From: Singulisphaera sp. GP187
Lineage (GTDB): Bacteria > Planctomycetota > Planctomycetia > Isosphaerales > Isosphaeraceae
Length of the DNA: 64,000 bases
Assembly (NCBI RefSeq): GCF_900129635.1
Contig: NZ_FSRB01000002.1
Location: 2,694,727 to 2,758,726 of the forward strand
Direction of reading: 5' to 3'
The position numbers were made by a program, and so were the translations under genes. The notes under the pieces are model-generated. The model had not been told where the DNA came from, did no database searches, and saw nothing but the letters and a program-made list of their open reading frames with translations. How positions within the stretch are numbered: position 1 is the stretch's first letter; each line of letters begins with the position of its first letter. Below are positions 36,334-44,601 of the stretch, piece after piece.

Positions 36334-36619
36334 TATAGCGATGCGGATTTGGCCGTCAAGTTCCGTGGGGAGCTTTTCCTGCTACGGCACGCTGCTACCG
36401 TACTAAAGCCGCGACGAAGGTCGAGGACCGCTTGGAAGCGGCCTGGCGAACTACGATCCCGAATCCGATGTTTACCGGAACACCTGGTAAGAGGCGACCG
36501 GTTAGATCACAAGCATCGATTCTGCTTCGACTTACCGTCGTCCAGCCACCGCTGCAACGTGGTATCCCAACTTGCAATGCTTCGGAGAAAAAGTCTAACG
36601 GGCCTATTATCGCCAGGCA

Positions 36620-36730
36620 CTTCAATTGGGCAGCCTGGGAGCTTTAGGGGAGATTTGGTCCGACTTGCACTCTCGATGGGCTATCCAAGACACCTGACTT
36701 GCTCAGCATAGGTGCCTGGCCGCTGTTGCC
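36620..36730. repeat. Dispersed repeat, short third copy
   Basis: Bases 36620-36730 are clearly related to 29668-29779 and 50543-50648 (shared blocks such as CTCTCGATGGGC, ACTTGCTCAGC, GGTGCCTGGCC). This copy is more diverged and lacks the 350-base extension of the other two. The surrounding 36334-36860 holds no recognised gene. Confidence 0.65.
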
Positions 36731-36860
36731 TTGATCGGGCACCGATCGGGTCCGGTCGCCGCTCATGATGGGTCGGCCCTGGCGGTGGCTATGTGACCTG
36801 GTAGGATGTTCGGTCGTCGACGGGTGTCGGAGGGGCGGATCGAATCGAGGTGGGATCAGG

Positions 36861-37571
36861 ATGGGATCGGATCGCGATGGAGCGGACGGGATGGCGATTC
36901 GGGCGGTCGACGTTCGCAAGGCGTACGGGGCGAAGGACGCCCGGGTCGAGGTGCTGCGGGACGTCTCGATCGAGGTCGCGGACGGCGAACGGGTGGCCCT
37001 GCTGGGCAAGTCGGGGTCGGGGAAATCGACGTTCTTGAACCTCCTGGGCGGTCTCGACTGGCCCAGCTCGGGCAGCTTGCAGGTTGGCGGGCGGGACCTC
37101 GACCGACTCTCGGGGCAAGAGATGGCCCGGTTCCGGTCGACGACCGTCGGGATCATCTTCCAGTCGTTCAACCTGATCGCCTCGAGGTCGGCCGTCGAGA
37201 ACGTCGAGCTGCCGATGGTCTTCGCCGGCCGATCGCCGCGCGACCGGCTGGCCGCCGCCCGGCGGGCACTGGAAGCGGTCGGGCTCGGGGCCAGGCTGGA
37301 TCACAGGCCGGATGAGATGAGCGGCGGCGAGAGCCAGCGGGTCGCCGTGGCGCGGGCGCTGGTCAACCGGCCCCGGGTCATCCTGGCCGACGAGCCGACG
37401 GGCAACCTCGACAGCCAGACGGCGCGGCAGGTCATGGCCCTGATCCTCGACCATGTCCGCGAGCACGACGCCACCCTCGTCCTCGTCACGCACGACGAAG
37501 AGCTCGCCGCGAGCTGCACAGACCGAATCGTCCGACTGGTCGATGGCCGGATCGTGGCCGGGGACCTTTGA
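36861..37571 (+). CDS. ABC transporter ATP-binding protein (LolD/MacB type)
   Basis: A 236-aa ATPase if ATG 36861 is used (GAGGTG about 10 bases upstream); ATG 36891 is also reasonable since homology begins at MAIRAVDVRKAYG. Walker A GKSGSGKST, Q-loop IIFQSFNLI, signature MSGGESQRVAVARAL, Walker B VILADEPTGNLD and switch LVTHDEELA are all present. The spelling is that of the LolD/MacB/FtsE group, which power mechanotransmission through FtsX-like permeases rather than classical transport. The partner permease starts 25 bases downstream. Confidence 0.9.
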   Translation: MGSDRDGADGMAIRAVDVRKAYGAKDARVEVLRDVSIEVADGERVALLGKSGSGKSTFLNLLGGLDWPSSGSLQVGGRDLDRLSGQEMARFRSTTVGIIFQSFNLIASRSAVENVELPMVFAGRSPRDRLAAARRALEAVGLGARLDHRPDEMSGGESQRVAVARALVNRPRVILADEPTGNLDSQTARQVMALILDHVREHDATLVLVTHDEELAASCTDRIVRLVDGRIVAGDL

Positions 37572-37596
37572 TCGAGAGTGGATGGAGGATCAACGA

Positions 37597-39144
37597 GTGC
37601 GCTGGATCGACCTGCTCCGCTTCCCCCTCGATTCGTTCGGCCATCAGAAGATGCGTACCTGCCTGACGACACTGGGTGTCATCTTCGGCGCGTTCGTACT
37701 CGCCGCGAGTTTGTCGATCAACGAGGGAGTCCAGCGGACGATCGAGCGAGAGTCGAGCAAGGGAGACATCTCGCGAAAAGTGACGGTCTATCCCAGGCCG
37801 CGGGCGGTCGAGTCCAAGGCGGCGGAGGACGTGAAGGTCGCCGGGCGGATGTCGCCGAGCCGCCACGAGCGAATCCACAAGGTCCTCGCCCAGCAAGCCC
37901 GACAGGGCAATTCCGTCTGGGAGCAGGTCAACCTGACCCAGGAACGGCTGAAAGCACTCTCACGAATCCCCCATGTCGTGCGGATGGTCCCGATCGTCGG
38001 CAGCAGGGTCGTCACGACCATGGGCAACCGACCCGAGGAGGCGAGCGTCTCGTCAGGCGCCGGCGAGACTCCCGAGTTCCGCAAGCGGGTCACCGTCGGC
38101 CGATCGTTCGACTCGGACGACGAGCGATCGGTCCTGCTCTCCGAGATGTTCGCGTACCGGATCGGCCTGATCGACGACGCGGACCTGGACCAGGCCATTG
38201 GCAAACCGCTGCGGGTCGAGCTCCCGGCCCAAGAGGATGACGGGCCGAGCTTCAACGTCTCGCTGGCCGGCCGGTCGAAAGCCCGCGGCGGCCGGGACGA
38301 GCAGATGGCCCTCCGCCAGCTCGCCTGGCAGCTCCCGGGCGCGCTCGACCGACTCAGCCTGACCGGCGAGGAGATCGCAGCCCTGCGGGAGGCGATCCGG
38401 CAGGAATCGGAGGGGGTCGCCCCGGGCGTCGTCGAGGACAACTTCCGGGTCGTCGGGATCTTCCGCGAGATGACCGAGGAGGAGGAGAAGGAAGCCTGGA
38501 GCCAGCTCCCTGCCGACACGGACCTGGTCATGCCCCGGCGGACGGCGGTTGACCTGACCTTCCGCGACCCGGCCCGTCGCGATCAGGGGATCGCCCGGGC
38601 GATCCTCTACGTCGACGACATCAGGAACGTCCAGGAGGTCGTCGACAAGGTCGAAGCCCTCGGCCTGGGAAGTCAGTCGATCGTCGAGATGATTGAGCGC
38701 GAGCGGCTGACCTACCTGCTCATCTTCGGCGGGATGACGTGCGTGGCCGGTGTGGCCCTCCTCGTCTCGTCGCTCGGGATCGCCAACACGATGCTGATGA
38801 GCATCCTCGAACGGCGCCGCGAGATCGGCATCATGAAGGCCGTCGGCGCGGCGAACTGGCACCTCCAGGCCATTTTCCTCATCGAGGCGAGCGTGATCGG
38901 CCTCGTTGGCGGGTCGCTCGGCCTGCTCCTGGCATGGTCGATCTCGTTCCCGGGCAACGCATGGGTCCGTTCGATGGTCCACAGCGACATGAAGGTCCAC
39001 CTTTCGGGCTCGATCTTCGCCTTCCCCGCCTGGATCGGCGTGACGGTCGTCCTCTTCACCGTCGGCGTGACGATCGTCGCGGCGCTCTACCCGGCCTGGC
39101 GCGCCGCGAAGGTTGAAACAGTGTCGGCGCTCCGGCACGAATGA
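37597..39144 (+). CDS. FtsX/MacB-type ABC permease
   Basis: GTG 37597 has GGAGG 8 bases upstream, better than ATG 37582. The 515-aa protein has one N-terminal helix (MRTCLTTLGVIFGAFVLAAS), a periplasmic domain of about 300 residues with MacB-type core, then three helices near the end (LLIFGGMTCVAGVALLVSSLG; IFLIEASVIGLVGGSLGLLL; WIGVTVVLFTVGVTIVAALY). The cytoplasmic loop ILERRREIGIMKAVGA and the final YPAWRAAKVETVSALRHE are hallmarks of FtsX-domain permeases. With the ATPase upstream it forms a MacB-like half system for lipoprotein, peptide or lipid handling; no periplasmic adaptor is adjacent. Confidence 0.9.
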   Translation: MRWIDLLRFPLDSFGHQKMRTCLTTLGVIFGAFVLAASLSINEGVQRTIERESSKGDISRKVTVYPRPRAVESKAAEDVKVAGRMSPSRHERIHKVLAQQARQGNSVWEQVNLTQERLKALSRIPHVVRMVPIVGSRVVTTMGNRPEEASVSSGAGETPEFRKRVTVGRSFDSDDERSVLLSEMFAYRIGLIDDADLDQAIGKPLRVELPAQEDDGPSFNVSLAGRSKARGGRDEQMALRQLAWQLPGALDRLSLTGEEIAALREAIRQESEGVAPGVVEDNFRVVGIFREMTEEEEKEAWSQLPADTDLVMPRRTAVDLTFRDPARRDQGIARAILYVDDIRNVQEVVDKVEALGLGSQSIVEMIERERLTYLLIFGGMTCVAGVALLVSSLGIANTMLMSILERRREIGIMKAVGAANWHLQAIFLIEASVIGLVGGSLGLLLAWSISFPGNAWVRSMVHSDMKVHLSGSIFAFPAWIGVTVVLFTVGVTIVAALYPAWRAAKVETVSALRHE

Positions 39145-39179
39145 TCGGCCCGACCCGATTCGAACCGGCCCGGCCCGGC

Positions 39180-41237
39180 TCAGGGCAGCCGAATCAGGCT
39201 GTTGTGGAAGAAGCCGGCCGAATCGGGGTTGCCCGGGTCGTGGCGGAAGGTCTCCCCGTCGATGAGGAACTTGTACTCGTGCGCCCCGGGGCCGAGCACG
39301 ATCGTCGTCGAGTAGCTCCCCTGCGCGTCCGGCCCCGTCATGGCGAGGGGCCGTTTCTTCCAATCGGTGAACGTGCCGACGAGGGCGACCGACTTCGCGG
39401 GCCCGGCCGGGCGGTGGAGGAATGTGACCTCGTACTGGCCGCTCGCGAGCCGCTTCGAGGTGGGCATGCCGAGGGCGAGGTCCTGGTCGGCGAGGGCGAA
39501 GTTGAGATATCCGACGTGCATCTCGTCCCGCGTCTGCTCGCCGAAGGTGACGGCACGCCTCGGATCCGGATTGTTCGGGTTCTCGGCCGAGTTGTCGAAG
39601 TGGGCCTCGGTGTGGAGGATCGTCCCCTCGGGCATCGGCTTGGGTTGGTCGAGGACGTAGAGGTTCTGCCAGTCGAACTCATACCGGGGGACGTCGAGGA
39701 TGACCTCGCGGCGGCCGTCCGGGTACTCGGCGACGAACTTCATCGACTTGCCCCGCAGGTGCATGTGCGGCATCAGCGAGAGGAGCAGCGAGGGCCGCGA
39801 GAACCGGAAATCGGCCCGCGAGACGTAGTCGCGCGTCCCGGGCGGGATCTGGAGGCGGAAGTTGAGCGCCATGCCCGACATCAGTTCTTTGTGGACCGAT
39901 GCCGGATCGGCGAAGACGAGGCCGATCCGGCTCCGGTCGACCTGCTTCGTCCCCCGGGGAGTGTAGTGGAGTTGGAGGACGATCCTCGATCCGGCCACGA
40001 TACGCTTCGCCACGCCGTCGCGCATTTCGCGGGGCGGCATCCCCGGGGCGTAGGCCGCGAGAAAGTCGCCGCCGGCCTCGTCGATCGTCTCGACACCGGG
40101 CGGCAGGACGAGGGCGACCACGTGGTGGACGACCGCCGGGTTCCCCGGCCGGACCTGGGAGGCCCGGACCCAGACGTCGCGGGTCAACTTCGGGTCGATC
40201 GTGACGAGCTCGTAAGGCATCGACCCCTCGGCCGGGATCTCGACCGCGCGGGGCATCTCCAGGACGAGGTCGGGCCGGGGGATCTGCCATCCCTCGACGA
40301 ATGGGGCCGGCGCGGGCAGGTCGGCCGGGTCTCCCTCGGGCGCGCCGGCGGCGACCCAGTCGTGGATCACCTTTTTTTCGGAGGCCGAGAGCCGGGCGTC
40401 GTTGGCGAACTTGCCGTGCTCGGGCGAGGCGTGCCAGGGGGGCATCCGACCCTCATCAACGACCTCGGCAATCATGCTCGACCATCCGGCCGCCTGGCGG
40501 TAGTCGGTCAGGGAGAACGGGGCGATCTCGCCCGGTCGGTGGCATGCGACGCAGCGTGACTGGAGGATGCGAGAGACCTCCCTGGCGTACGTCACGGCGC
40601 CCCCCTCGGCCGACTTCGTGGCCCGGCCGATCGTGCAGCCGACCGCGTTGGTCCTCGGCGTCGCGACCGGTCGCCCGGCGACGACCGCCTCGAGGGCGTC
40701 GACCAGATCGTGCCGAGTGGGCGAGGGTCGATGGATACCGATGGCGTACTGGTCGTCGACCCGGCCCCGGTAGACGACGGCCCGCGACCCATCAAGCACG
40801 AAAACCTCGGGCGTCCGCTCGGCCCCGAGGCGGTCGGCCAGGCCGTTGCCGACGTCCTTGAGGATCGGGAACGGCAGGCCGTGCTTGTCGACGAACCGGC
40901 CGATCGCGACCGGCCCGTCCTGCTGGTTGGCGTCGACGCCGAAGAAGCCGACGCCTCGCTTCTCGAAATTGCGGGCGATCTCGGCCAGCCTCGGGGCATA
41001 GGCCTCGGCCAAGGGGCACTCGGTACCGAGGAAGGCCAGCACGACGACCTTCCCGGCAAGGGCCTCGTCGAGCGTGTGCCAGGCTCCCCGGTGGTCCTGA
41101 AGTCGGAAGTCGACCGTCGCCTTCACCGGTCCGCCCGACCCGACCAAAACCAGCGCCATGACCCCGACCAACACGGTAGCGCCCATCGTCCAGACCCCTG
41201 TATTCCAAGCCCGAACCCTCAACTCCGGATCGACCAT
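39180..41237 (-). CDS. Exported redoxin / heme-c / copper monooxygenase-like / CBM48-like fusion protein
   Basis: A 685-aa protein with four parts. Residues 14-38 are a signal or anchor helix. Residues 40-190 are a peroxiredoxin/TlpA-type redoxin (VVVLAFLGTECPLAEAY, single Cys in the ECP position). A heme c site CVACH lies at about residue 230 followed by a short cytochrome-like region (GEIAPFSLTDYRQAAGW ... EGRMPPWH). Residues 330-570 resemble type II copper monooxygenases of the PHM/DBH type, with ligands in VVHHVVALVLPPG, LQLHYTPRG, LMPHMHLRGKSM and TEAHFDN. Residues 620-680 look like a CBM48/AMPK-type beta domain (VALVGTFTDWKKRPL ... EYKFLIDG). Such fusions are a planctomycete speciality of unknown substrate, in the periplasm. 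Confidence 0.85.
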   Translation of the reverse strand: MVDPELRVRAWNTGVWTMGATVLVGVMALVLVGSGGPVKATVDFRLQDHRGAWHTLDEALAGKVVVLAFLGTECPLAEAYAPRLAEIARNFEKRGVGFFGVDANQQDGPVAIGRFVDKHGLPFPILKDVGNGLADRLGAERTPEVFVLDGSRAVVYRGRVDDQYAIGIHRPSPTRHDLVDALEAVVAGRPVATPRTNAVGCTIGRATKSAEGGAVTYAREVSRILQSRCVACHRPGEIAPFSLTDYRQAAGWSSMIAEVVDEGRMPPWHASPEHGKFANDARLSASEKKVIHDWVAAGAPEGDPADLPAPAPFVEGWQIPRPDLVLEMPRAVEIPAEGSMPYELVTIDPKLTRDVWVRASQVRPGNPAVVHHVVALVLPPGVETIDEAGGDFLAAYAPGMPPREMRDGVAKRIVAGSRIVLQLHYTPRGTKQVDRSRIGLVFADPASVHKELMSGMALNFRLQIPPGTRDYVSRADFRFSRPSLLLSLMPHMHLRGKSMKFVAEYPDGRREVILDVPRYEFDWQNLYVLDQPKPMPEGTILHTEAHFDNSAENPNNPDPRRAVTFGEQTRDEMHVGYLNFALADQDLALGMPTSKRLASGQYEVTFLHRPAGPAKSVALVGTFTDWKKRPLAMTGPDAQGSYSTTIVLGPGAHEYKFLIDGETFRHDPGNPDSAGFFHNSLIRLP

Positions 41238-41782
41238 ACCACAGATGTCTGAGGGCTGCCATGGATCAGGCCATGCCGCCGCCGGTCGGCGGCGACGTAC
41301 TTGGCGATATCGTCGGCCCGTTGCCGAAGGATGGCCGGGTCGAGCCGGACAGGGCTCACGGGTAGCAGGACGAGCAAGGACCGAGGACGCAGCTTGGGAG
41401 CCGAAACGAGGTCAGGAACCAATAAGGTTCGTAGTAACGAAGTTTGGAGACCGTAAAAATAAAATTCACTCGCGATTTTTCGTATGCGGCATTCGTTCGG
41501 GCAGTGGAGGCGGGGGGAATTGCACTCGCTGCCTGAATGATGCAACTCATTTGAATACATTTTTTTTGCGGAAATCGTGGGTGCGTGTGGCCGGAAATGG
41601 GCCGGGAGGCAGCGGCACAGACCCCAGAATTACTGGAGGTCATTGGCAGATTGCCGATTCTGCCGCCGCACATCGTGCAGTCGATCCTCGCCCTGGTGCG
41701 GACGGTGCAACTGGAGGGGAGGCGAACCGCCTCCAATCCGCGTCGTGAGATTGGTGGTCTATCCGATCCGTGGAAACGATCG
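41238..41782. other. Intergenic region, no intact gene
   Basis: About 545 bases, AT-rich between 41420 and 41580. On the plus strand 41585-41740 reads as a short protein-like piece (TPELLEVIGRLPILPPHIVQ then SILALVRTV) that resembles the ends of small planctomycete proteins of unknown function, but no start or family supports it. I regard it as remnant sequence at best. Confidence 0.35.
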
Positions 41783-42298
41783 CTACGCGGGGTCACGCTT
41801 AAAGGCATCCCGCGCCGTCTCGACCGGCAGGATCAGGTGCAAATCCCCGTCTTGCAAAGGCACGAACCCGTACTTGGCGTAGAACGCAGCCGCCTGGGAA
41901 TCGATGGCGTCTACTTGGATCGCGTGGATGCCTACCTCATCGGCCAGTGCCAGGCAGCGTTCGAGGGCATCCATCAGCAATGCCGCGCCCAATCCCTGCC
42001 TTGGCGCGGTCTTATCGACCGCCAGGCGGGCGATAAGGACCACCGGCACCGGATGCCGGGGCAGTTTCCTGGCCGAGGTTTCCGGCAGGTTCTGGAAGGC
42101 GACGCTGCCCGATGCCAGCGTGTAATAGCCGGCTACCGTCTTCCCGCCGGGGCGAACGGCGAGATAGGTGCGACCGAGGTTTCGTTTCTCATACTGGCTG
42201 ACCAGGCGCAGGAGGAATTCGTCCAGCGGCGGCTTGCCGCAGGAGAACGATGCCCGGTCATGCGAACGGTCCAGCCGCTCGACCTGCCAGTCAGCCAT
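41783..42298 (-). CDS. GNAT acetyltransferase toxin (TacT/AtaT-like)
   Basis: A 171-aa GNAT enzyme opening with VERLDRSHDRASFSCGKPPL and DEFL, the hallmark N-terminus of TacT-like toxins that acetylate aminoacyl-tRNA and stop translation. The acetyl-CoA site is LIARLAVDKTAPRQGLGAAL and a conserved Tyr occurs in AAFYAKYGFVPL. Its start overlaps the end of the antitoxin gene by 8 bases, the classical arrangement of type II toxin-antitoxin operons with antitoxin first. Confidence 0.88.
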   Translation of the reverse strand: MADWQVERLDRSHDRASFSCGKPPLDEFLLRLVSQYEKRNLGRTYLAVRPGGKTVAGYYTLASGSVAFQNLPETSARKLPRHPVPVVLIARLAVDKTAPRQGLGAALLMDALERCLALADEVGIHAIQVDAIDSQAAAFYAKYGFVPLQDGDLHLILPVETARDAFKRDPA

Positions 42299-42563
42299 GA
42301 CGTGCGGCGTGCTGCTGTGCCGCTTTTTTCAGGGCGTCGTTGGCCGCTGGGGGATTGTCGAGCAAATTCAAAAAGCGGTCACGGTCGCGGTCGCCCAGTG
42401 GTGAAGCCGTTTCTTCATAAAAGCGGACCTCGTCCTCCGGGATGACCACCGCCTTGCGGATGCGCAGCTCGGTATCGCTTACCTGCTCGATGATCACCGT
42501 GGCATTGGCGAACGCCTTGGGGAGGCTTAACCTGCCTTTAGCGTCGGTTGATCGCGTTTCCAT
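42291..42563 (-). CDS. Hybrid antitoxin: AbrB/SpoVT-like N-terminus with DUF1778-like C-terminus
   Basis: A 90-aa protein directly upstream of the GNAT toxin. Residues 5-40 (TDAKGRLSLPKAFANATVII, then SDTELRIRKAVV) look like a swapped-hairpin AbrB/MazE DNA-binding domain. The C-terminal part (DRDRDRFLNLLDNPPAANDA then LKKAA) has the DRDxFLxxLxNPPxxNxxL pattern by which DUF1778 antitoxins (TacA) clamp GNAT toxins. Standard TacA proteins have a ribbon-helix-helix instead of an AbrB domain. It should neutralise the toxin and repress the operon. Confidence 0.75.
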   Translation of the reverse strand: METRSTDAKGRLSLPKAFANATVIIEQVSDTELRIRKAVVIPEDEVRFYEETASPLGDRDRDRFLNLLDNPPAANDALKKAAQQHAARHG

Positions 42564-42789
42564 GCCCAGACTGCCCCCTGCTCAGCGAGGATTTCGCCTG
42601 ATGTCACTGTAGGTCATTGGGGGGAATGTGGTCAAGCGGGATCATCCCACCAGGCAGGCCGACCTGGTCCAGCCGAGTCGGGAGGAAGTGGGTGCTGGAT
42701 TACGGAAGCAATTCTGGCAATGCCGTCACGGATGGCATGATAAGGGCATGCATGCGTAGAAGAGAATTTGACCAATCCGTCATCAAACC

Positions 42790-42885
42790 TTGTTTTTTGG
42801 GGTAGCGTTGTTTCAGTTTCGTGCGAGTGTCATCAATGCGGAATTGCCAATCGAAGCCGCGTTGTTTGACGTTGGGAGCCGGTGA
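42790..42885 (-). pseudogene. Possible transposase C-terminal remnant
   Basis: The minus-strand frame reads KQRGFDWQFRIDDTRTKLKQ then RYPKK. The D-[AT]-R-x-K-L-x-x-x-Y-P pattern is reminiscent of the end of the Rhodopirellula-type (ISAzo13) transposases. It is too short to be sure and has no gene context. Confidence 0.25.
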
Positions 42886-42886
42886 G

Positions 42887-42968
42887 CAGAAAATGGGACG
42901 GACGGAATTCTCAATGGAAATGGGTCCTGAAGAGCGAATTACGAGAATTCCCTCCGTCCCATTTTCTG
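42887..42968. repeat. REP-like long inverted repeat
   Basis: Arms 42887-42912 and 42943-42968 are 26 bases each with a single mismatch, around a 30-base loop. The outer part (CAGAAAATGGGACGGA) resembles the AT-plus-GGGACGG sequence seen in many REP/RAYT-type palindromes. It lies 4 bases from the target duplication of the IS701 element, so the element may have targeted or been captured beside the hairpin. Confidence 0.75.
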
Positions 42969-43045
42969 ACTCTAAGTTCAAGTTTCGCACTTCTCCCAAA
43001 TGTCAAATTCCGACTTGTAGATTCAATAGGGCTCCAAAAAAAAAC

Positions 43046-43121
43046 GTCGGCGTCTCTGTCAGTTTTTGGCAAATTGTTTGGGCCTTACACCGAACAATTT
43101 CCCCTGACACAGGACGCCGAC
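43046..43121 (+). promoter_or_regulatory. Long stem-loop covering the transposase ribosome site
   Basis: Three nested paired blocks form one extended hairpin: GTCGGCGTC 43046-43054 with GACGCCGAC 43113-43121; TGTCAG 43057-43062 with CTGACA 43104-43109; AAATTGTT 43071-43078 with AACAATTT 43093-43100. The right arm holds the AGGA ribosome site (43111-43114) and ends 2 bases before the ATG at 43124. A transcript entering from outside would fold and hide the start, limiting transposase synthesis, as known for IS10 and IS50. Confidence 0.65.
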
Positions 43122-43123
43122 CC

Positions 43124-44488
43124 ATGGAACTTACACCCTCCTTCCTCCTCTTGCTACAGCAATTCACACCCGTCTTCACCAATCCCTCCTTCCACACCTT
43201 CACCTTGATCGCCTCCGGCTGGATCCTCTCGAATCGCCACCGCTATATTACCGAACTCATCTTCTCCAGCGGCCAGGTTGGCATCGGACATTGGTCACGC
43301 TTCCATCGCTTCTTCAGCCATGCCGCTTGGGACCTCGATCACTTCTCGATGTCCCTGGCCAAGCTTGTCGTCTCCATCCTCGCACCGGGCGCCACTTTTT
43401 ACTGGGCCGTCGACGACACCCTCTGCCGAAAACGCGGACTCACCCTCTACGGCGCCGGCATGCACTACGACCCACTCATCTCCAGTCGAGCCAAAGCTCT
43501 CGTCAGTTGGGGACACGACTGGGTCGTCCTCTGCCTGATCGTCGTCCACCCGTTCTGGGCACCGACCAAAGTCTTTGCCTTGCCCATCGCCATGCGGCTC
43601 TATGTCAACCGCCAAGGCTTAACCAAGGGCAAAAAGAACCAGAAAAAGAAAAAGGCAAAGCCCGATCCCAATCATCGCACCCGCCCCGAACTCGCGATGG
43701 AATTGATCCACTTGGCGGCGGACTGGTTCCCCGACGACGAGATCGTCATCACCGGCGACAGCGCCTATGGGGGCCAGAGCATCCTCGGCCAACTTCCGCC
43801 CACGGTCCATCTCATTAGCCATGTCCATCCCAAGGGGGCCCTCTATGAGCCAGCGCCTCCCAAGGAGGAGAAATCCAAAGGGGCGCCCCGCAAGAAAGGC
43901 CAGCGCCTCCCCGGCATGAAGGAGTGGGCCGAGGATGCGAATCAACCCTGGACCCCACACGACTTTGACCAGTTCGGGCTCCATGCCAGCTTGGCGGTCA
44001 AGACGATCCAGGCCCTCTACTACAAGGCCGGCAAGGACCGACTCCTGACGATCGTCTTGGTGCGTGACCTCCAGGGGAAACGTCCCGATCAGATGTTCTA
44101 CTGCACCAAGCTCGATTGGACCGTCCCGCAGATTCTCTCGGCCTACTCGTACCGTTGGGCAATCGAATGTACTTTTGAAAATACCAAGCAACTTCTCGGC
44201 CTCGAGGATCCCGCCAATCGCCTCCCCAAGGCCATCGAGCGAACCGCGCCGATGGCGTTGTTTCTCTACAGCTTGGTGGTGGTTTGGTTCCACCAGACCG
44301 GTCATCGATTTCTTCGTTTTCCGGTCCGCCCGTGGTATCCGAAGAAGCAAGAGGCCTCGTTTGCCGACCTGCTGACGACCTTGAGGCGGGTCAGCTATGA
44401 GGAGAAAACCGAGGGAGCGCTATCCAACCGGTATGACCTAAAAGCCTGGATTGCGCAGCTCACCGAGTTTCTCAGCCGCGCGGGCTGA
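43124..44488 (+). CDS. IS701-family DDE transposase
   Basis: A 454-aa protein; I use ATG 43124 (MELTPSFLLLLQQFTP) because upstream codons lie in the hairpin and terminal region. The DDE triad is visible: first Asp in FYWAVDDTLCRKRG, second in DEIVITGDSAYGG, and Glu in YRWAIECTFENTKQLLG (the Y-(2)-R-(3)-E-(6)-K signature of the IS4/IS701 group). A Lys-rich insert (KGKKNQKKKKAKPDP) separates domains. The frame is intact and length is normal, so it may be active. Confidence 0.93.
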   Translation: MELTPSFLLLLQQFTPVFTNPSFHTFTLIASGWILSNRHRYITELIFSSGQVGIGHWSRFHRFFSHAAWDLDHFSMSLAKLVVSILAPGATFYWAVDDTLCRKRGLTLYGAGMHYDPLISSRAKALVSWGHDWVVLCLIVVHPFWAPTKVFALPIAMRLYVNRQGLTKGKKNQKKKKAKPDPNHRTRPELAMELIHLAADWFPDDEIVITGDSAYGGQSILGQLPPTVHLISHVHPKGALYEPAPPKEEKSKGAPRKKGQRLPGMKEWAEDANQPWTPHDFDQFGLHASLAVKTIQALYYKAGKDRLLTIVLVRDLQGKRPDQMFYCTKLDWTVPQILSAYSYRWAIECTFENTKQLLGLEDPANRLPKAIERTAPMALFLYSLVVVWFHQTGHRFLRFPVRPWYPKKQEASFADLLTTLRRVSYEEKTEGALSNRYDLKAWIAQLTEFLSRAG

Positions 44489-44601
44489 GCCGACATCGGC
44501 CGGAGATTTCGGCCCTCACTCGCACTTGATCAAGGGGTCGCCGGGGTCGATAACAGGCCTCGGGCCGCTCCCGATCCGTCCCTGTTTATGCGAAACTTGA
44601 A

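Larger units (their letters stand above)
42977..44601 (+). mobile_element. Complete IS701-family insertion sequence
   Basis: The element is 1625 bp. Its ends are 13-bp perfect inverted repeats (TTCAAGTTTCGCA at 42977-42989 and its complement at 44589-44601). It is flanked on both sides by CTAAG (42972-42976 and 44602-44606), so the target duplication is CTAA, or CTAAG if the extra base is counted. CTAA fits the YTAR target of IS701 elements. One intact transposase gene fills it. Intact ends, target copy and gene suggest a recent insertion. It landed exactly at the stop codon of the methyltransferase gene that ends at 44602. Confidence 0.88.

Noticed and set aside
38053..39363. 436-codon minus-strand frame across the FtsX gene end.
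   Set aside because: Low-complexity Arg/Asp-rich shadow; it also runs into the end of the convergent fusion gene.
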